This document shows, in pieces, positions 47,701 to 55,233 of a stretch of DNA of 64,000 nucleotides. The notes beneath the pieces are model-generated. The model was not told the DNA's origin. It did not search any database and was given only the letters and a program-made list of their open reading frames with translations. The stretch comes from Acidobacteriota bacterium. Lineage in GTDB: Bacteria > Acidobacteriota > Terriglobia > Bryobacterales > Bryobacteraceae. How positions within the stretch are numbered: the first letter of the stretch is position 1; the number at the start of each line of letters is the position of its first letter. The DNA is taken from the NCBI GenBank assembly GCA_025353165.1, contig JANXRE010000116.1:20832-84831 (forward strand), read 5' to 3'. The position numbers were made by a program, and so were the translations under genes.

Positions 47701-48214
47701 CGACGACGCGCATCCCGCGGCCGCCGCCACCGAAGGCGGCTTTCACGATCAGCGGGTAACCGATTCCATCGGCGAAGTGGTGCAGGTTGGCATCGTCGGT
47801 GACAGGCTCCTCGGTTCCGGGAACGACGGGTATGCCGGCTTTGGCGGCCAGCCGCCGGGCCGCGGTCTTGTCGCCGAGAAGATCGATGAGTTCGGCGCTG
47901 GGGCCAACGAAGGTAATTCCGGCGCGCGCGCATGCCCGGGGCAGCGCAGGGTTCTCGGAAAGAAACCCGTAGCCGGGGTGGATCGCGTCCACGCCTTTTT
48001 CGTGCGCCATGGCGACTATGCTGTCGACATCCAGGTACGCCTGAACGGGGCCTTTGCCCTCGCCGATGAGGTAGGCTTCGTCGGCCTTGAATCGATGCAG
48101 GCTGAGGCGGTCTTCCTGCGAGTAGACGGCCACGGTGCGGAGACGCAACTCGTTGGCTGCCCTAAGGATACGGATGGCGATTTCGCCGCGGTTCAGAGCC
48201 AGAAGCTTTTTCAT
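44777..48214 (-). CDS. pyc: Pyruvate carboxylase
   Basis: 1145 residues, intact. The biotin-carboxylase half shows the ATP-grasp loop GGGGRGMR, DCSVQRRHQKVVE and the ligand EVNPRVQVEHTVTE. The carboxyltransferase half begins DTTFRDAHQSLMATR with metal-site residues, including HFHTHDTSG. The C-terminal carrier has VMEAMKMQ with biotinyl Lys1111. The single-chain order BC-CT-BCCP is the standard form. It makes oxaloacetate from pyruvate and bicarbonate for anaplerosis. A truncated copy of the 3' end lies at 41311-41584. No regulator is adjacent. Confidence 0.98.
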   Translation of the reverse strand: MKKLLALNRGEIAIRILRAANELRLRTVAVYSQEDRLSLHRFKADEAYLIGEGKGPVQAYLDVDSIVAMAHEKGVDAIHPGYGFLSENPALPRACARAGITFVGPSAELIDLLGDKTAARRLAAKAGIPVVPGTEEPVTDDANLHHFADGIGYPLIVKAAFGGGGRGMRVVERREDLEARVGEARAEAGAAFGNDAVFLERYVRRAKHVEVQIVGDRHGNILHLYERDCSVQRRHQKVVEVAPAVGLDPKIRAGLCDAAVALARTAGYYNAGTVEFLVDVESGEWFFIEVNPRVQVEHTVTEMVTGIDIVRCQIQVAMGHSLHGPEIWLPPQSEIPLHGYALQCRVTTEDPANGFVPDYGKIHTYRSPAGFGIRLDGASAYSGAVITPYYDSLLVKVTAWGRRFPDACQRMDRALREFRVRGVKTNIPFLENVVNNEKFQAGETTTSFLEQTPALFKFSPRKDRATKLLSYLGETIVNGNPEVKGKPIPKNLRPAPLPKHIANTPPPGTKQLLDQLGAQKFAEWTRSQPHLLLTDTTFRDAHQSLMATRVRTYDMLAIANFVSHRLPNLYSLEMWGGATFDVALRFLLEDPWQRLRKLREAIPNICFQMLLRASNAVGYTAYPDNVVTAFIDEAAAQGIDIFRVFDSLNWLPNMKIPIESVRKTGRVCEAAVCYTGDILDPKRDKYPLQYYVRMAKELERMGAHIIAVKDMAGLCKPYAAYKLIQTLREEVGLPVHFHTHDTSGLNAASILKAAEAGVDVADGALASMSGTTSQPNLNSVVAALANTERGSGIDLDALNVCADYWETVRTYYRPFDEAPPSGTAEVYIHEMPGGQYTNLRAQAESMGLGHRWHDIARTYAQVNMAFGDIVKVTPSSKVVGDLAIFLVSHGMTVAELERLPVNHSLALPNSVIEMFSGSLGEPEGGWPPHLQQIILKGAAPQTGRPGEHLPPVDLEHTKAQVEKKVGHKISRTDLMSHLMYPDVYAKFAKARTAYGDVDVLPTPAFFYGLEKDCEVTIEIEPGKLLITKYLTTSEPHPNGTRTVFFELNGQPREVTVRDKALQPAVPTRAKADPAKPGQVGAPIPGSVTAISAELNAEVKKGDRLLVMEAMKMQTTIYAPVSGRILQRLVQVGDTVESKDLLVVIE

Positions 48215-48297
48215 CGGGGGAACAGAATGCGTGCCCCAAGGCTAACATGGAACAAACGGCATAACCGGTTCGTACATTGAACCGGAAGGAGAATTCC

Positions 48298-49221
48298 ATG
48301 CATTTCGCGGTTCGTTCGTTAGCGGTCGTCCTGCCGGCGCTGTTCGTGGCGTCTTGCGACGACATGGGCTGGATTGATGGGGAGCGATTCAAGGAGGAGT
48401 TTCACTACTCCTACAACGTGTCGCCGGGCGGCCGGCTGTCCTTGGAGACCTTTAACGGATCCGTCGAGATCACTGGTACGGCGGGCAACTCGGTGGAGAT
48501 CAACGGGACCAAATACGCCAACACGCAGCAGGCGCTGAAGGACTTGAAGATCGACGTCAGTCAGACCGGCAACACGATTCAGGTCAAGACTGTGCGGCCC
48601 TACGGCGCACGCGGCGGGATGGGCGCGCGCTACTCGATCCGGGTCCCCCGGCAGTTTGAGCTGGAACGTATCGTGAGTTCGAACGGCTCCCTTCGGGTGG
48701 AGGATGTGCAGGGCGCGGCGAACTTGCGATCGTCCAACGGCAGTGTGCGTGTGTCCCGAGTGCATGGGAACGTGAGCGCGCAGACCTCGAACGCCAGCAT
48801 TGAAACTAACGACCTGACTGGGAACGCTTTGCTTCATACCTCGAACGGGCACGTGCAGGCAGAGGTGACGAAGGGCACTCTGGAGGCGACCACCTCGAAT
48901 TCCTCCATCGAAGCGCGCTTGATCGATGCGCCGAATCAGACGGTCCGGCTGGATACTTCGAATGGGCACATCGATGTGGTGATGACCCCTTTGCGGGATG
49001 TCCGGGCGAGCACTTCGAACTCGTCGATCACGGTCCATCTGCCGCGGGATCCGAACGCGCGGCTGCGGGCTCGTACTTCGAATTCCTCGATTTCTAGCGA
49101 CATGGATCTGGTTTTGCACGGCACTCAGTCGAAGACGAATTGGGACGGTACGCTGGGTAGCGGCGGGCCGCTGCTCGATCTGTCGACGAACAACGGGGGG
49201 ATTAAGCTGGTGCGGCAGTAA
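48298..49221 (+). CDS. DUF4097-type beta-helical lipoprotein
   Basis: 307 residues from the ATG at 48298, with GGAAGGAG before it. A signal peptide ends in the lipobox LFVASC. The rest is repeated short strands of the type SSNGSLRVEDVQG, TSNASIETNDLTG, TSNGHVQAEVTKG, TSNSSIEARLIDA, TSNGHIDVVMTPL, TSNSSITVHLP, about one every 20-25 residues. This pattern is the DUF4097 parallel beta-helix found in many envelope proteins. Function unknown; exposure at the envelope is inferred. It is divergent from pyc with 83 bp between. Confidence 0.85.
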   Translation: MHFAVRSLAVVLPALFVASCDDMGWIDGERFKEEFHYSYNVSPGGRLSLETFNGSVEITGTAGNSVEINGTKYANTQQALKDLKIDVSQTGNTIQVKTVRPYGARGGMGARYSIRVPRQFELERIVSSNGSLRVEDVQGAANLRSSNGSVRVSRVHGNVSAQTSNASIETNDLTGNALLHTSNGHVQAEVTKGTLEATTSNSSIEARLIDAPNQTVRLDTSNGHIDVVMTPLRDVRASTSNSSITVHLPRDPNARLRARTSNSSISSDMDLVLHGTQSKTNWDGTLGSGGPLLDLSTNNGGIKLVRQ

Positions 49222-49253
49222 GGTTTCCCTTACGAGAAAATTGGGGAACGGCG

Positions 49254-49502
49254 ATGACAGTGATCGAGCTCCCGGACGAACAAGCGGCCGCCCTGAAAGC
49301 GAAGGCCGAGGCGGAAGGCCTCTCGCTCGAGGTCTGGCTCAATAACCTGATCGGCCCGCAACCGCACTCACTGCAAAACGAATTAACGCCCCAAGAATGG
49401 GTGCGACAATTCGATGCGTGGGTCGAGAGCCATGACCGCACGACCCCTCTTCTTTCCGACGATGCCATTAGCCGTGAAAGCATTTATCCGGACAGGCTTT
49501 AA
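49254..49502 (+). CDS. VapB-like antitoxin
   Basis: 82 residues. It starts MTVIELPDEQAAALKAKAEA and continues with EGLSLEVWLNNLIG, a short strand followed by helices as in ribbon-helix-helix type antitoxins of PIN toxins. A C-terminal acidic tail follows and would wrap the toxin. Its stop is three bases before the toxin GTG, giving the standard order antitoxin-toxin and likely autoregulation by the pair. Confidence 0.78.
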   Translation: MTVIELPDEQAAALKAKAEAEGLSLEVWLNNLIGPQPHSLQNELTPQEWVRQFDAWVESHDRTTPLLSDDAISRESIYPDRL

Positions 49503-49505
49503 CCT

Positions 49506-49943
49506 GTGCTGGTCGCTACCAATTTGCTGGTGCGCATGCTGCAGCCGCACCACGAACTTGCGCTGCTGGCCAAGAACCCCATCAACAAGATTCGATTAGA
49601 GAGCCGCTTGCTGTATCTGATGCCCCAAAACCTCGTGGAACTGTGGGTAGTCGCGACGCGGCCTATCGCCCAAAACGGCCTGGGTTTGTCGATCCCGGAG
49701 GCGGCATCCGAATTGACCCGCCTCAAAGACATGTTCTCCCTCTTGCCCGATACGGCGGCCATCTATCCGACCTGGGAGCGACTCGTCAAGCAGTATCAGG
49801 TTGCCGGCAAACTCGCTCATGATGCCTGGCTGGTCGCCGCAATGGAGGTGCATGGCCTCACCGCCATCCTTAACTTCGATAAGGCCGGATTTTCCGGTTA
49901 CGCCGGCATTGAAGTCGTACATCCCGCAGAGGTGACGGCGTAA
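49506..49943 (+). CDS. PIN-domain VapC-like toxin with altered first Asp
   Basis: 145 residues from GTG. The PIN fold is recognisable: LVATNLLVRML at the start, LVELWVVATRP in the middle, and HDAWLVAAMEVHG and ILNFDKAGF at the end. In VapC the first motif is normally Asp-Thr-Asn, and the Asp binds Mg. Here the codon is GCT (Ala), so one metal ligand is missing. VapC toxins cleave tRNA or rRNA; this protein may be attenuated or inactive while still bound by its antitoxin. The rest of the protein is intact. Confidence 0.8.
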   Translation: MLVATNLLVRMLQPHHELALLAKNPINKIRLESRLLYLMPQNLVELWVVATRPIAQNGLGLSIPEAASELTRLKDMFSLLPDTAAIYPTWERLVKQYQVAGKLAHDAWLVAAMEVHGLTAILNFDKAGFSGYAGIEVVHPAEVTA

Positions 49944-50199
49944 GGCACTCAGTCCCGTCCGGTTCCGGCGGGAACATCGAATCGTAAGCGAAGCCCTCGC
50001 CGCATGTGGGCCGCATACCTCCGAATCTCCTGCAGTCATCAGACGGCGCATCGCCGCACAGCACACAGGGATGCGGTGGTCGCGGCTGGGATATCCTCCG
50101 ACGGTTTCTCTGGAGATCGCCGGCACGGAGGTCGACGAAGCCCTTTCCAGCCCGGCCAGCGGTCAACCAACGACACCTGATCTCGCGCTCGAAATGAGC
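49944..50199. other. Region without a supported gene
   Basis: Minus-strand frames here continue from the DUF433 remnant but have no homology. No promoter-like or RNA structure was recognised. Confidence 0.35.
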
Positions 50200-50582
50200 G
50201 CGCGTAGGGGTCTGATTTGGAACAACGCGAACCGTTCCCGTCTGAAGTTCCTCAGCCTTGGCGTACAGAGACGGATGATCCCGCTTGGCCTGTTCCCGAA
50301 GGCCCACGAAGTCCGCTTTACCCGCACCAGGATAGGCATCAATCGTATTGCGATCGGCCAGGTAGAACGCGATGGCGCCGTAAACCTGCTCGAGGTTCAG
50401 CGCGGGAAAAGACTCGGCAATTCCGTCCGGCGACTCCCGCGCAGGAACGCACAGACAAACGAGTCCTGCGAAACAGGGCTTCCGGCAATCCGATACGCCC
50501 CGCCCACATTTTCGACATAAACCTTTGCCGTGGGTGCATCCGTGCTCCTAAACATCCCATGGGATGGGTGCCGAGTCGCCAT
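50200..50582 (-). pseudogene. DUF433-domain antitoxin-like gene, frameshifted
   Basis: Begins ATG 50582. The first part reads VYVENVGGAYRIAGSPVSQD and SFVCAFLRG; after one missing base it continues SPDGIAESFPALNLEQVYGA, IAFYLADRNTIDAYPGAG and LREQAKRDHPSLYAKAEEL. This is the DUF433 family, a small helix-turn-helix protein usually paired with DUF5615 or PIN proteins as an antitoxin. No partner toxin is seen. The frameshift lies near 50430. Confidence 0.7.
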
Positions 50583-50624
50583 GTACGCGCGATGTTAGAG
50601 TGAAAGGCGAGGAGTCCCTTTTGG

Positions 50625-51956
50625 ATGCATTCAAGACGCCATTTTCTCGGCGCTAGCCTCGGCGCTGCCGGGTTGGCAGCTCCGCTTCTAGGCGGCCAGG
50701 CGGCCGCGCAGAAGAAAGTGTCCGCGAACGACACACTGCAAATCGCGCTCATCGGAGCGGGGGGCATGGGTTCCGAGGATGCGCACTCGGCGACCTCGCT
50801 GCCTGGGGTTAAACTCGTCGCCGTTTCCGATATCTACGACGGACGCCTTCAGCATGCCAAGGAAACCTGGGGCAGCGATGTCTTCACCACCCGCGATTAC
50901 CGCGAGGTGCTTCAGCGGAAAGATATCGACGCGGTGATCGTCGCGACGCCCGACCACTGGCACCACAAGATTTCGATCGATGCGATGAACGCCGGCAAGG
51001 ACGTGTATTGCGAGAAGCCGATGGTCCAGCACATTGATGACGGACCGGCGGTGATCGAGACCTCGAAGAGGACCGGCCGGATCATTCAAGTCGGCAGCCA
51101 GCGGGTCAGCTCGCTTGTCTATGAAAAGGCGCGGCAGTTGATCGCGGCGGGCGCGATCGGCCGCGTGAACATGGTCGAAGCGTGGTGGGATCGCAACTCG
51201 GCGATCGGCGCATGGCAGTACTCGATCCCGACCGACGCAACGGCTGAGAACATCGATTGGGACCGCTTCCTCGGCCGCGCGCCGAAGGTTCCGTTCGAAC
51301 CCGTGCGGCTATTCCGGTGGCGCAACTACCGCGATTACGGAACGGGAGTCGCCGGAGACCTGTTCGTGCACCTCTTCTCGGGGATGCATTACGTCATGGG
51401 CGCGATCGGGCCCACGCGCGTGTTTGCGACAGGCGGTCTCCGATATTGGAAGGACGGCCGCGACGTGCCCGACGTTCTTCTCGGTCTCTACGACTACCCG
51501 GCGTTCAACCTCGCGCTGCGCGTGAATTTCGTGAATGGCGCGGGGGAGACTTCCGGTTTCCGTTTCGTCGGCGAAGACGGCGTGCTCACCATCGGGCACG
51601 GCGTCACCGTTTCCAAGCAGCCGAAGGAATCGGATCCGGGATATACCATCGACACGTTCTCCAAGCCGGTTCAGCAGGCGTTCCTGAAGGATTACAGGAA
51701 GAAGTACCCGGAGCAGAGGCCGAACGCTGACGCGATGCGGGCGCAGGGTGAGGACAAATACCTGCCGCCGTCGCACTACAGCGACCACCTGGATCATCAC
51801 CGGGTGTTCCAGGCGGCAGTGCGGTCACGCAAGCCTGTCATCGAGGACGCCGTGTTCGGATACCGGGCCGCCGGTCCCGCGCTGCTGTCGAATTTGAGCT
51901 ACTTCGAGAACCGGATCTGCGAGTGGGATCCGGTCAACATGAAGAGGAAAGGTTGA
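50625..51956 (+). CDS. Gfo/Idh/MocA-family oxidoreductase, Tat-exported
   Basis: 443 residues. The N-terminus SRRHFLGASLGAAGLA is a twin-arginine signal, so the folded protein should cross with its cofactor. The NAD(P)-binding region follows as IALIGAGGMG, with EKPM containing the catalytic-type Lys in DVYCEKPMVQH, and GVAGDLFVHLFSGMHYV in the second domain. Family members oxidise or isomerise sugars and sugar acids. Seven bases separate it from a second paralogue that lacks a signal. Such Tat-exported pairs are common in Acidobacteriota, Planctomycetes and Verrucomicrobia. Confidence 0.92.
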   Translation: MHSRRHFLGASLGAAGLAAPLLGGQAAAQKKVSANDTLQIALIGAGGMGSEDAHSATSLPGVKLVAVSDIYDGRLQHAKETWGSDVFTTRDYREVLQRKDIDAVIVATPDHWHHKISIDAMNAGKDVYCEKPMVQHIDDGPAVIETSKRTGRIIQVGSQRVSSLVYEKARQLIAAGAIGRVNMVEAWWDRNSAIGAWQYSIPTDATAENIDWDRFLGRAPKVPFEPVRLFRWRNYRDYGTGVAGDLFVHLFSGMHYVMGAIGPTRVFATGGLRYWKDGRDVPDVLLGLYDYPAFNLALRVNFVNGAGETSGFRFVGEDGVLTIGHGVTVSKQPKESDPGYTIDTFSKPVQQAFLKDYRKKYPEQRPNADAMRAQGEDKYLPPSHYSDHLDHHRVFQAAVRSRKPVIEDAVFGYRAAGPALLSNLSYFENRICEWDPVNMKRKG

Positions 51957-51963
51957 GGGCACC

Positions 51964-53190
51964 ATGCTGGCAAACGACAACATACAAATCGCGCTGATCG
52001 GCGCGGGCGGCATGGGGCAGGGCGACGCTCAACTGGCGACGTCGCTTCCGGGCGTTAAAATCGTGGCGGCCTGCGACCTCTACGACGGCCGCCTTGCGCA
52101 CATGAAGGAGGTCTACCCGGGCATCGCGACGACCCGCGACTACCAGGAGATCCTGCACCGGCCCGACGTGGACTCTATCATCATCGGCACGCCCGACCAC
52201 TGGCATTCCCGGATCGCGATCGACGCGATGACCGCCGGCAAAGACGTCTATTGCGAGAAGCCGATGATCCAACGGCTGGATCAGGGGATGCCGATGATTG
52301 AGGCGATGCGGAGAACCGGCCGGATTCTCCAGATCGGCAGCCAGTACGCGAGTTCTCCGGTTTACCTGCACGCGGCGGAACTGCTGAAGCAGGGCGCGAT
52401 CGGGAAAGTGAACATGGTGGAGGCGTGGCTGGACCGCAATACGGCGATGGGCGCGTGGCAGTATTCGATTCCGCCCGACGCGTCCCCGGAGACCGTCGAT
52501 TGGAACCGTTTTCTCGGCTATGCCCCCAAGCGCGCCTTCGATGCAACGCGGTTCTTCCGGTGGCGCAACTATCGCGACTACGGGACCGGGTTGGCCGGCG
52601 ACCTGTTCGTGCACCTGATTACCGGACTGCACACGGCGACGGGCGCACTCGGTCCGAAGCGTGTTTATGCAACCGGAGGGTTGCGCTACTGGAAAGACGG
52701 ACGGGACGTGCCCGACGTGATGCTGGCCATGCTCGACTATCCGGATTTCAATTTCGCTCTGCGCGTGAACTTCAAGAGCGGATCCACCACCGAGAATTTC
52801 GGGTTCCGGTTTGTGGGCGACGAGGGCGTCATGACAACCACCATGACCGAACTGTCTCTGTCGAAGCACCCGCGTGAAGCGGAACCCGGCTACACGATCG
52901 ACACCTTTTCCAAAGCGGAGCAGGAGCGATCGCTGAAGGCGTATCACGAAAAATATCCACCCAAGCCCGCCGGTCTCGAACCGCCGGATGAAATCCGCAA
53001 GACTTCGACGGAAGCGAACGTGCACCGGGAGCATCACCGCAACTTCTACGACGCCGTGCGGTCGCGCAAGCCGCACTTCGAGGACGGAGTGTTCGGGTTC
53101 CGCGCGGCCGGTCCGGCCCTGTTGACCAATACCAGCCTTTGGGAAAAGCGGATCTGCGGTTGGGACGCCGAAACGATGACGGCGAGCTAA
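51964..53190 (+). CDS. Gfo/Idh/MocA-family oxidoreductase, second paralogue
   Basis: 408 residues from ATG 51964, lacking a signal peptide (starts MLANDNIQIALIGAGGMGQ). It shares the motifs of its neighbour (DVYCEKPMIQ; GLAGDLFVHLITGLH) and is clearly a tandem duplicate that has diverged. One partner is exported and one is predicted cytoplasmic. Both may act on the same sugar class in different compartments, or the signal may have been lost. The seven-base gap implies one transcript. Confidence 0.9.
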   Translation: MLANDNIQIALIGAGGMGQGDAQLATSLPGVKIVAACDLYDGRLAHMKEVYPGIATTRDYQEILHRPDVDSIIIGTPDHWHSRIAIDAMTAGKDVYCEKPMIQRLDQGMPMIEAMRRTGRILQIGSQYASSPVYLHAAELLKQGAIGKVNMVEAWLDRNTAMGAWQYSIPPDASPETVDWNRFLGYAPKRAFDATRFFRWRNYRDYGTGLAGDLFVHLITGLHTATGALGPKRVYATGGLRYWKDGRDVPDVMLAMLDYPDFNFALRVNFKSGSTTENFGFRFVGDEGVMTTTMTELSLSKHPREAEPGYTIDTFSKAEQERSLKAYHEKYPPKPAGLEPPDEIRKTSTEANVHREHHRNFYDAVRSRKPHFEDGVFGFRAAGPALLTNTSLWEKRICGWDAETMTAS

Positions 53191-53274
53191 AGATCACTCC
53201 CTCACGGTCGTGGCTCGGAATTCATGCTTCCGAGCCGCGCCAGCATGCGGTGGGCGGGACGGTACACTAGCAGA

Positions 53275-54525
53275 ATGAACCGTCGCGCCTGGATGCTCTC
53301 GCTCGCCGCGGCCGGCGCCGCAGCCCAGACGAAACCCGCAACGCCCGCCATCGCGGTTCTCAAGAACCGGAGCGCCGAGGCCAAGCCCATCACGAACGAG
53401 GAGCGGCTGGCGCGCATCGAACGAGCCCGGCGGCTCATGAAGGAAAACCGGATCGACGCGATCTGCATGATGGGCGGGACGTCGATGGACTACTTCGCGA
53501 AGATCCGGTGGGGCAACAGCGAGCGCCTGTTCTTCATGGTCCTGCCGCAACGAGGAGAGCCCTTTTTCGTCGTACCAAGTTTTGAAGAGGACCGCGCGCG
53601 CGAGCAGATTGCGGGCAGTCCCATGGCCTCCGGTGCACACGTGATCGCCTGGCACGAGGACGAGAATCCGTACGACAAGGTCGCGTTCGGTCTCAAGGAA
53701 CGTGGCACGGTCACGGGCCGAATCGCGATGGAGGAGACGGTGAAGTTCGCGTTCACCGAAGGCGTGGGAAAGGCTGCGCCGCAAGCGGCCATCGTCAACG
53801 CGACTCCCGTAACCGCGGGCTGCCGCTCCATCAAGAGCCCCGCGGAACTGGCGCTCATGCGGCTGGCTTCGAGCGTCACGCTGGAGGCCTATAAAGCGGC
53901 GTGGTCGGGACTTCGCGACGGGATGACCCAGAGCGAATTCGGCGGGCTCATCTCAGCCGCGCATCAGCAACTCGGATTCCGCGGCGGGGCGATGGTTCTG
54001 ACCGGCGAGTATTCGGCTGTGCCGCACGGAACGATTCAGCCGCAAGTGATCCGCGAAGGCACTATCGTTCTGATCGACGGCGGATGCGTGGTGGAAGGCT
54101 ACGAGTCGGATATCAGCCGCACGTTCCTCCTCGGCAAACCTACCGACAAGATGAAGCGGGTTTTCGATATCGTTCACCGGGCGCAAACGGCGGCGGTGAA
54201 GATCGCGCGGCCGGGGCTCGCCTGTGGGGCCGTGGATGCCGCAGCGCGCAAAGTCGTCGCGGATGAAGGCTTCGGCCCCGGATACAAATACTTCACCCAC
54301 CGCGTCGGCCACGGGATCGGAATGGACGGGCATGAGTGGCCCTACCTGGTGAAGGACAATCCGCTACCGCTTGCCGCCCACATGACGTTTTCCGATGAGC
54401 CAGGCATTTACATCCGCGGAGAGTTCGGCGTGCGGCTGGAGGACGACATGCACATCACCGAGAACGGGGCCGAGCTGTTCACGCCGCAGAGTCCGTCGCT
54501 CGAAGATCCGCTCGGGAAGGTCTAG
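53275..54525 (+). CDS. M24-family Xaa-Pro peptidase, exported
   Basis: 416 residues from ATG 53275. A signal-like N-terminus (RRAWMLSLAAAGAAAQTKPA) may be Tat or Sec type. The metal site of M24 creatinase/prolidase enzymes is intact: VLIDGGCVVEGYESDISRTF with two Asp, HRVGHGIGMDGHE with His, DEPGIYI and RLEDDMHITENG with two Glu. It cleaves X-Pro bonds of peptides, presumably in the periplasm. It follows the two oxidoreductases by 84 bases and may be a separate unit, since its ribosome site is weak. Confidence 0.93.
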   Translation: MNRRAWMLSLAAAGAAAQTKPATPAIAVLKNRSAEAKPITNEERLARIERARRLMKENRIDAICMMGGTSMDYFAKIRWGNSERLFFMVLPQRGEPFFVVPSFEEDRAREQIAGSPMASGAHVIAWHEDENPYDKVAFGLKERGTVTGRIAMEETVKFAFTEGVGKAAPQAAIVNATPVTAGCRSIKSPAELALMRLASSVTLEAYKAAWSGLRDGMTQSEFGGLISAAHQQLGFRGGAMVLTGEYSAVPHGTIQPQVIREGTIVLIDGGCVVEGYESDISRTFLLGKPTDKMKRVFDIVHRAQTAAVKIARPGLACGAVDAAARKVVADEGFGPGYKYFTHRVGHGIGMDGHEWPYLVKDNPLPLAAHMTFSDEPGIYIRGEFGVRLEDDMHITENGAELFTPQSPSLEDPLGKV

Positions 54526-54603
54526 GGGGGGCTGTAGGCACCCCTCGCGCCTCCCAGAGCCGCCAAGGCACGCCAAGGCATTGACAGGTTGATAGAATTG
54601 TGA

Positions 54604-55206
54604 GCTCAACAGCAGGGAACGATTCTACGACTCGCTGAAGCCACGGTTGAGAAAGGTCGTGGGGCCCCTGCCGGGGGAGATAGCGCTGTCAAGAAGCCGC
54701 TTTTTTGGCTCTTAATTGCCACCGTTGCGGCGGTTCTCTCCGTAACTGGCTTGATCCGGTTCCGCGATTTTAGCTCACGAGGCGTGACCGGGCTGAACCG
54801 CGTTCCTATGGCTGCAATGCAGGGACGGCCGCTGAGAGCCTTCTTCGATGGCCTACAGCCGAATGCGAAGCTTGCGCGGATGTTATTAACTACTCCGGCC
54901 GGGAATCGTCGTCCCAAGTGCGGGGAAACCCCGGGCGTGCTGTCGAAGGTGAGCAGGGCGCTTGGGCTGACCTGGGTCGTCTACGCAAGAAGTTGCAGTA
55001 CCGACAACTGCCTGGGCTGCTATCAAGGTACTCGCTCGGCGACGTGCTCGGGTGGGGGTTGCAACGGTCAGTACACTGACGAGGTCGAACACGGCAGTGA
55101 TTGGAATTTTGAGGGCACTCACCAGACCCCGGGTGGGTGCCCCTTCCAAGGCCAAAGCGGGGACTTTTGCATCTGCAGTGTTTCGACCTGTATCACCGGC
55201 TGCTAG
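54604..55206 (+). CDS. Cys-rich exported small protein, uncertain start
   Basis: The frame is open from 54604 to 55206 but has no ATG or GTG before a hydrophobic leader (KKPLFWLLIATVAAVLSVTG). The first TTG, at 54751, lies after it. Either an unusual start is used or a single-base shift hides a GTG at 54600. The C-terminal 75 residues are packed with cysteine (eleven from residue KCGET on) in Gly/Ser/Thr-rich spacing such as CLGCYQG, CSGGGCNG and CICSVSTC. It looks like a disulfide-stabilised exported protein. I do not recognise the family. It sits 27 bases before a secreted propeller-like protein and is likely co-transcribed. Confidence 0.55.
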   Translation, partial: AQQQGTILRLAEATVEKGRGAPAGGDSAVKKPLFWLLIATVAAVLSVTGLIRFRDFSSRGVTGLNRVPMAAMQGRPLRAFFDGLQPNAKLARMLLTTPAGNRRPKCGETPGVLSKVSRALGLTWVVYARSCSTDNCLGCYQGTRSATCSGGGCNGQYTDEVEHGSDWNFEGTHQTPGGCPFQGQSGDFCICSVSTCITGC

Positions 55207-55233
55207 ACCAGACCATCACCCGAGGAGTTGGTT

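Noticed and set aside
54575..54605. TTGACA near 54584 as a promoter for the Cys-rich gene
   Set aside because: No -10 element at normal spacing follows.
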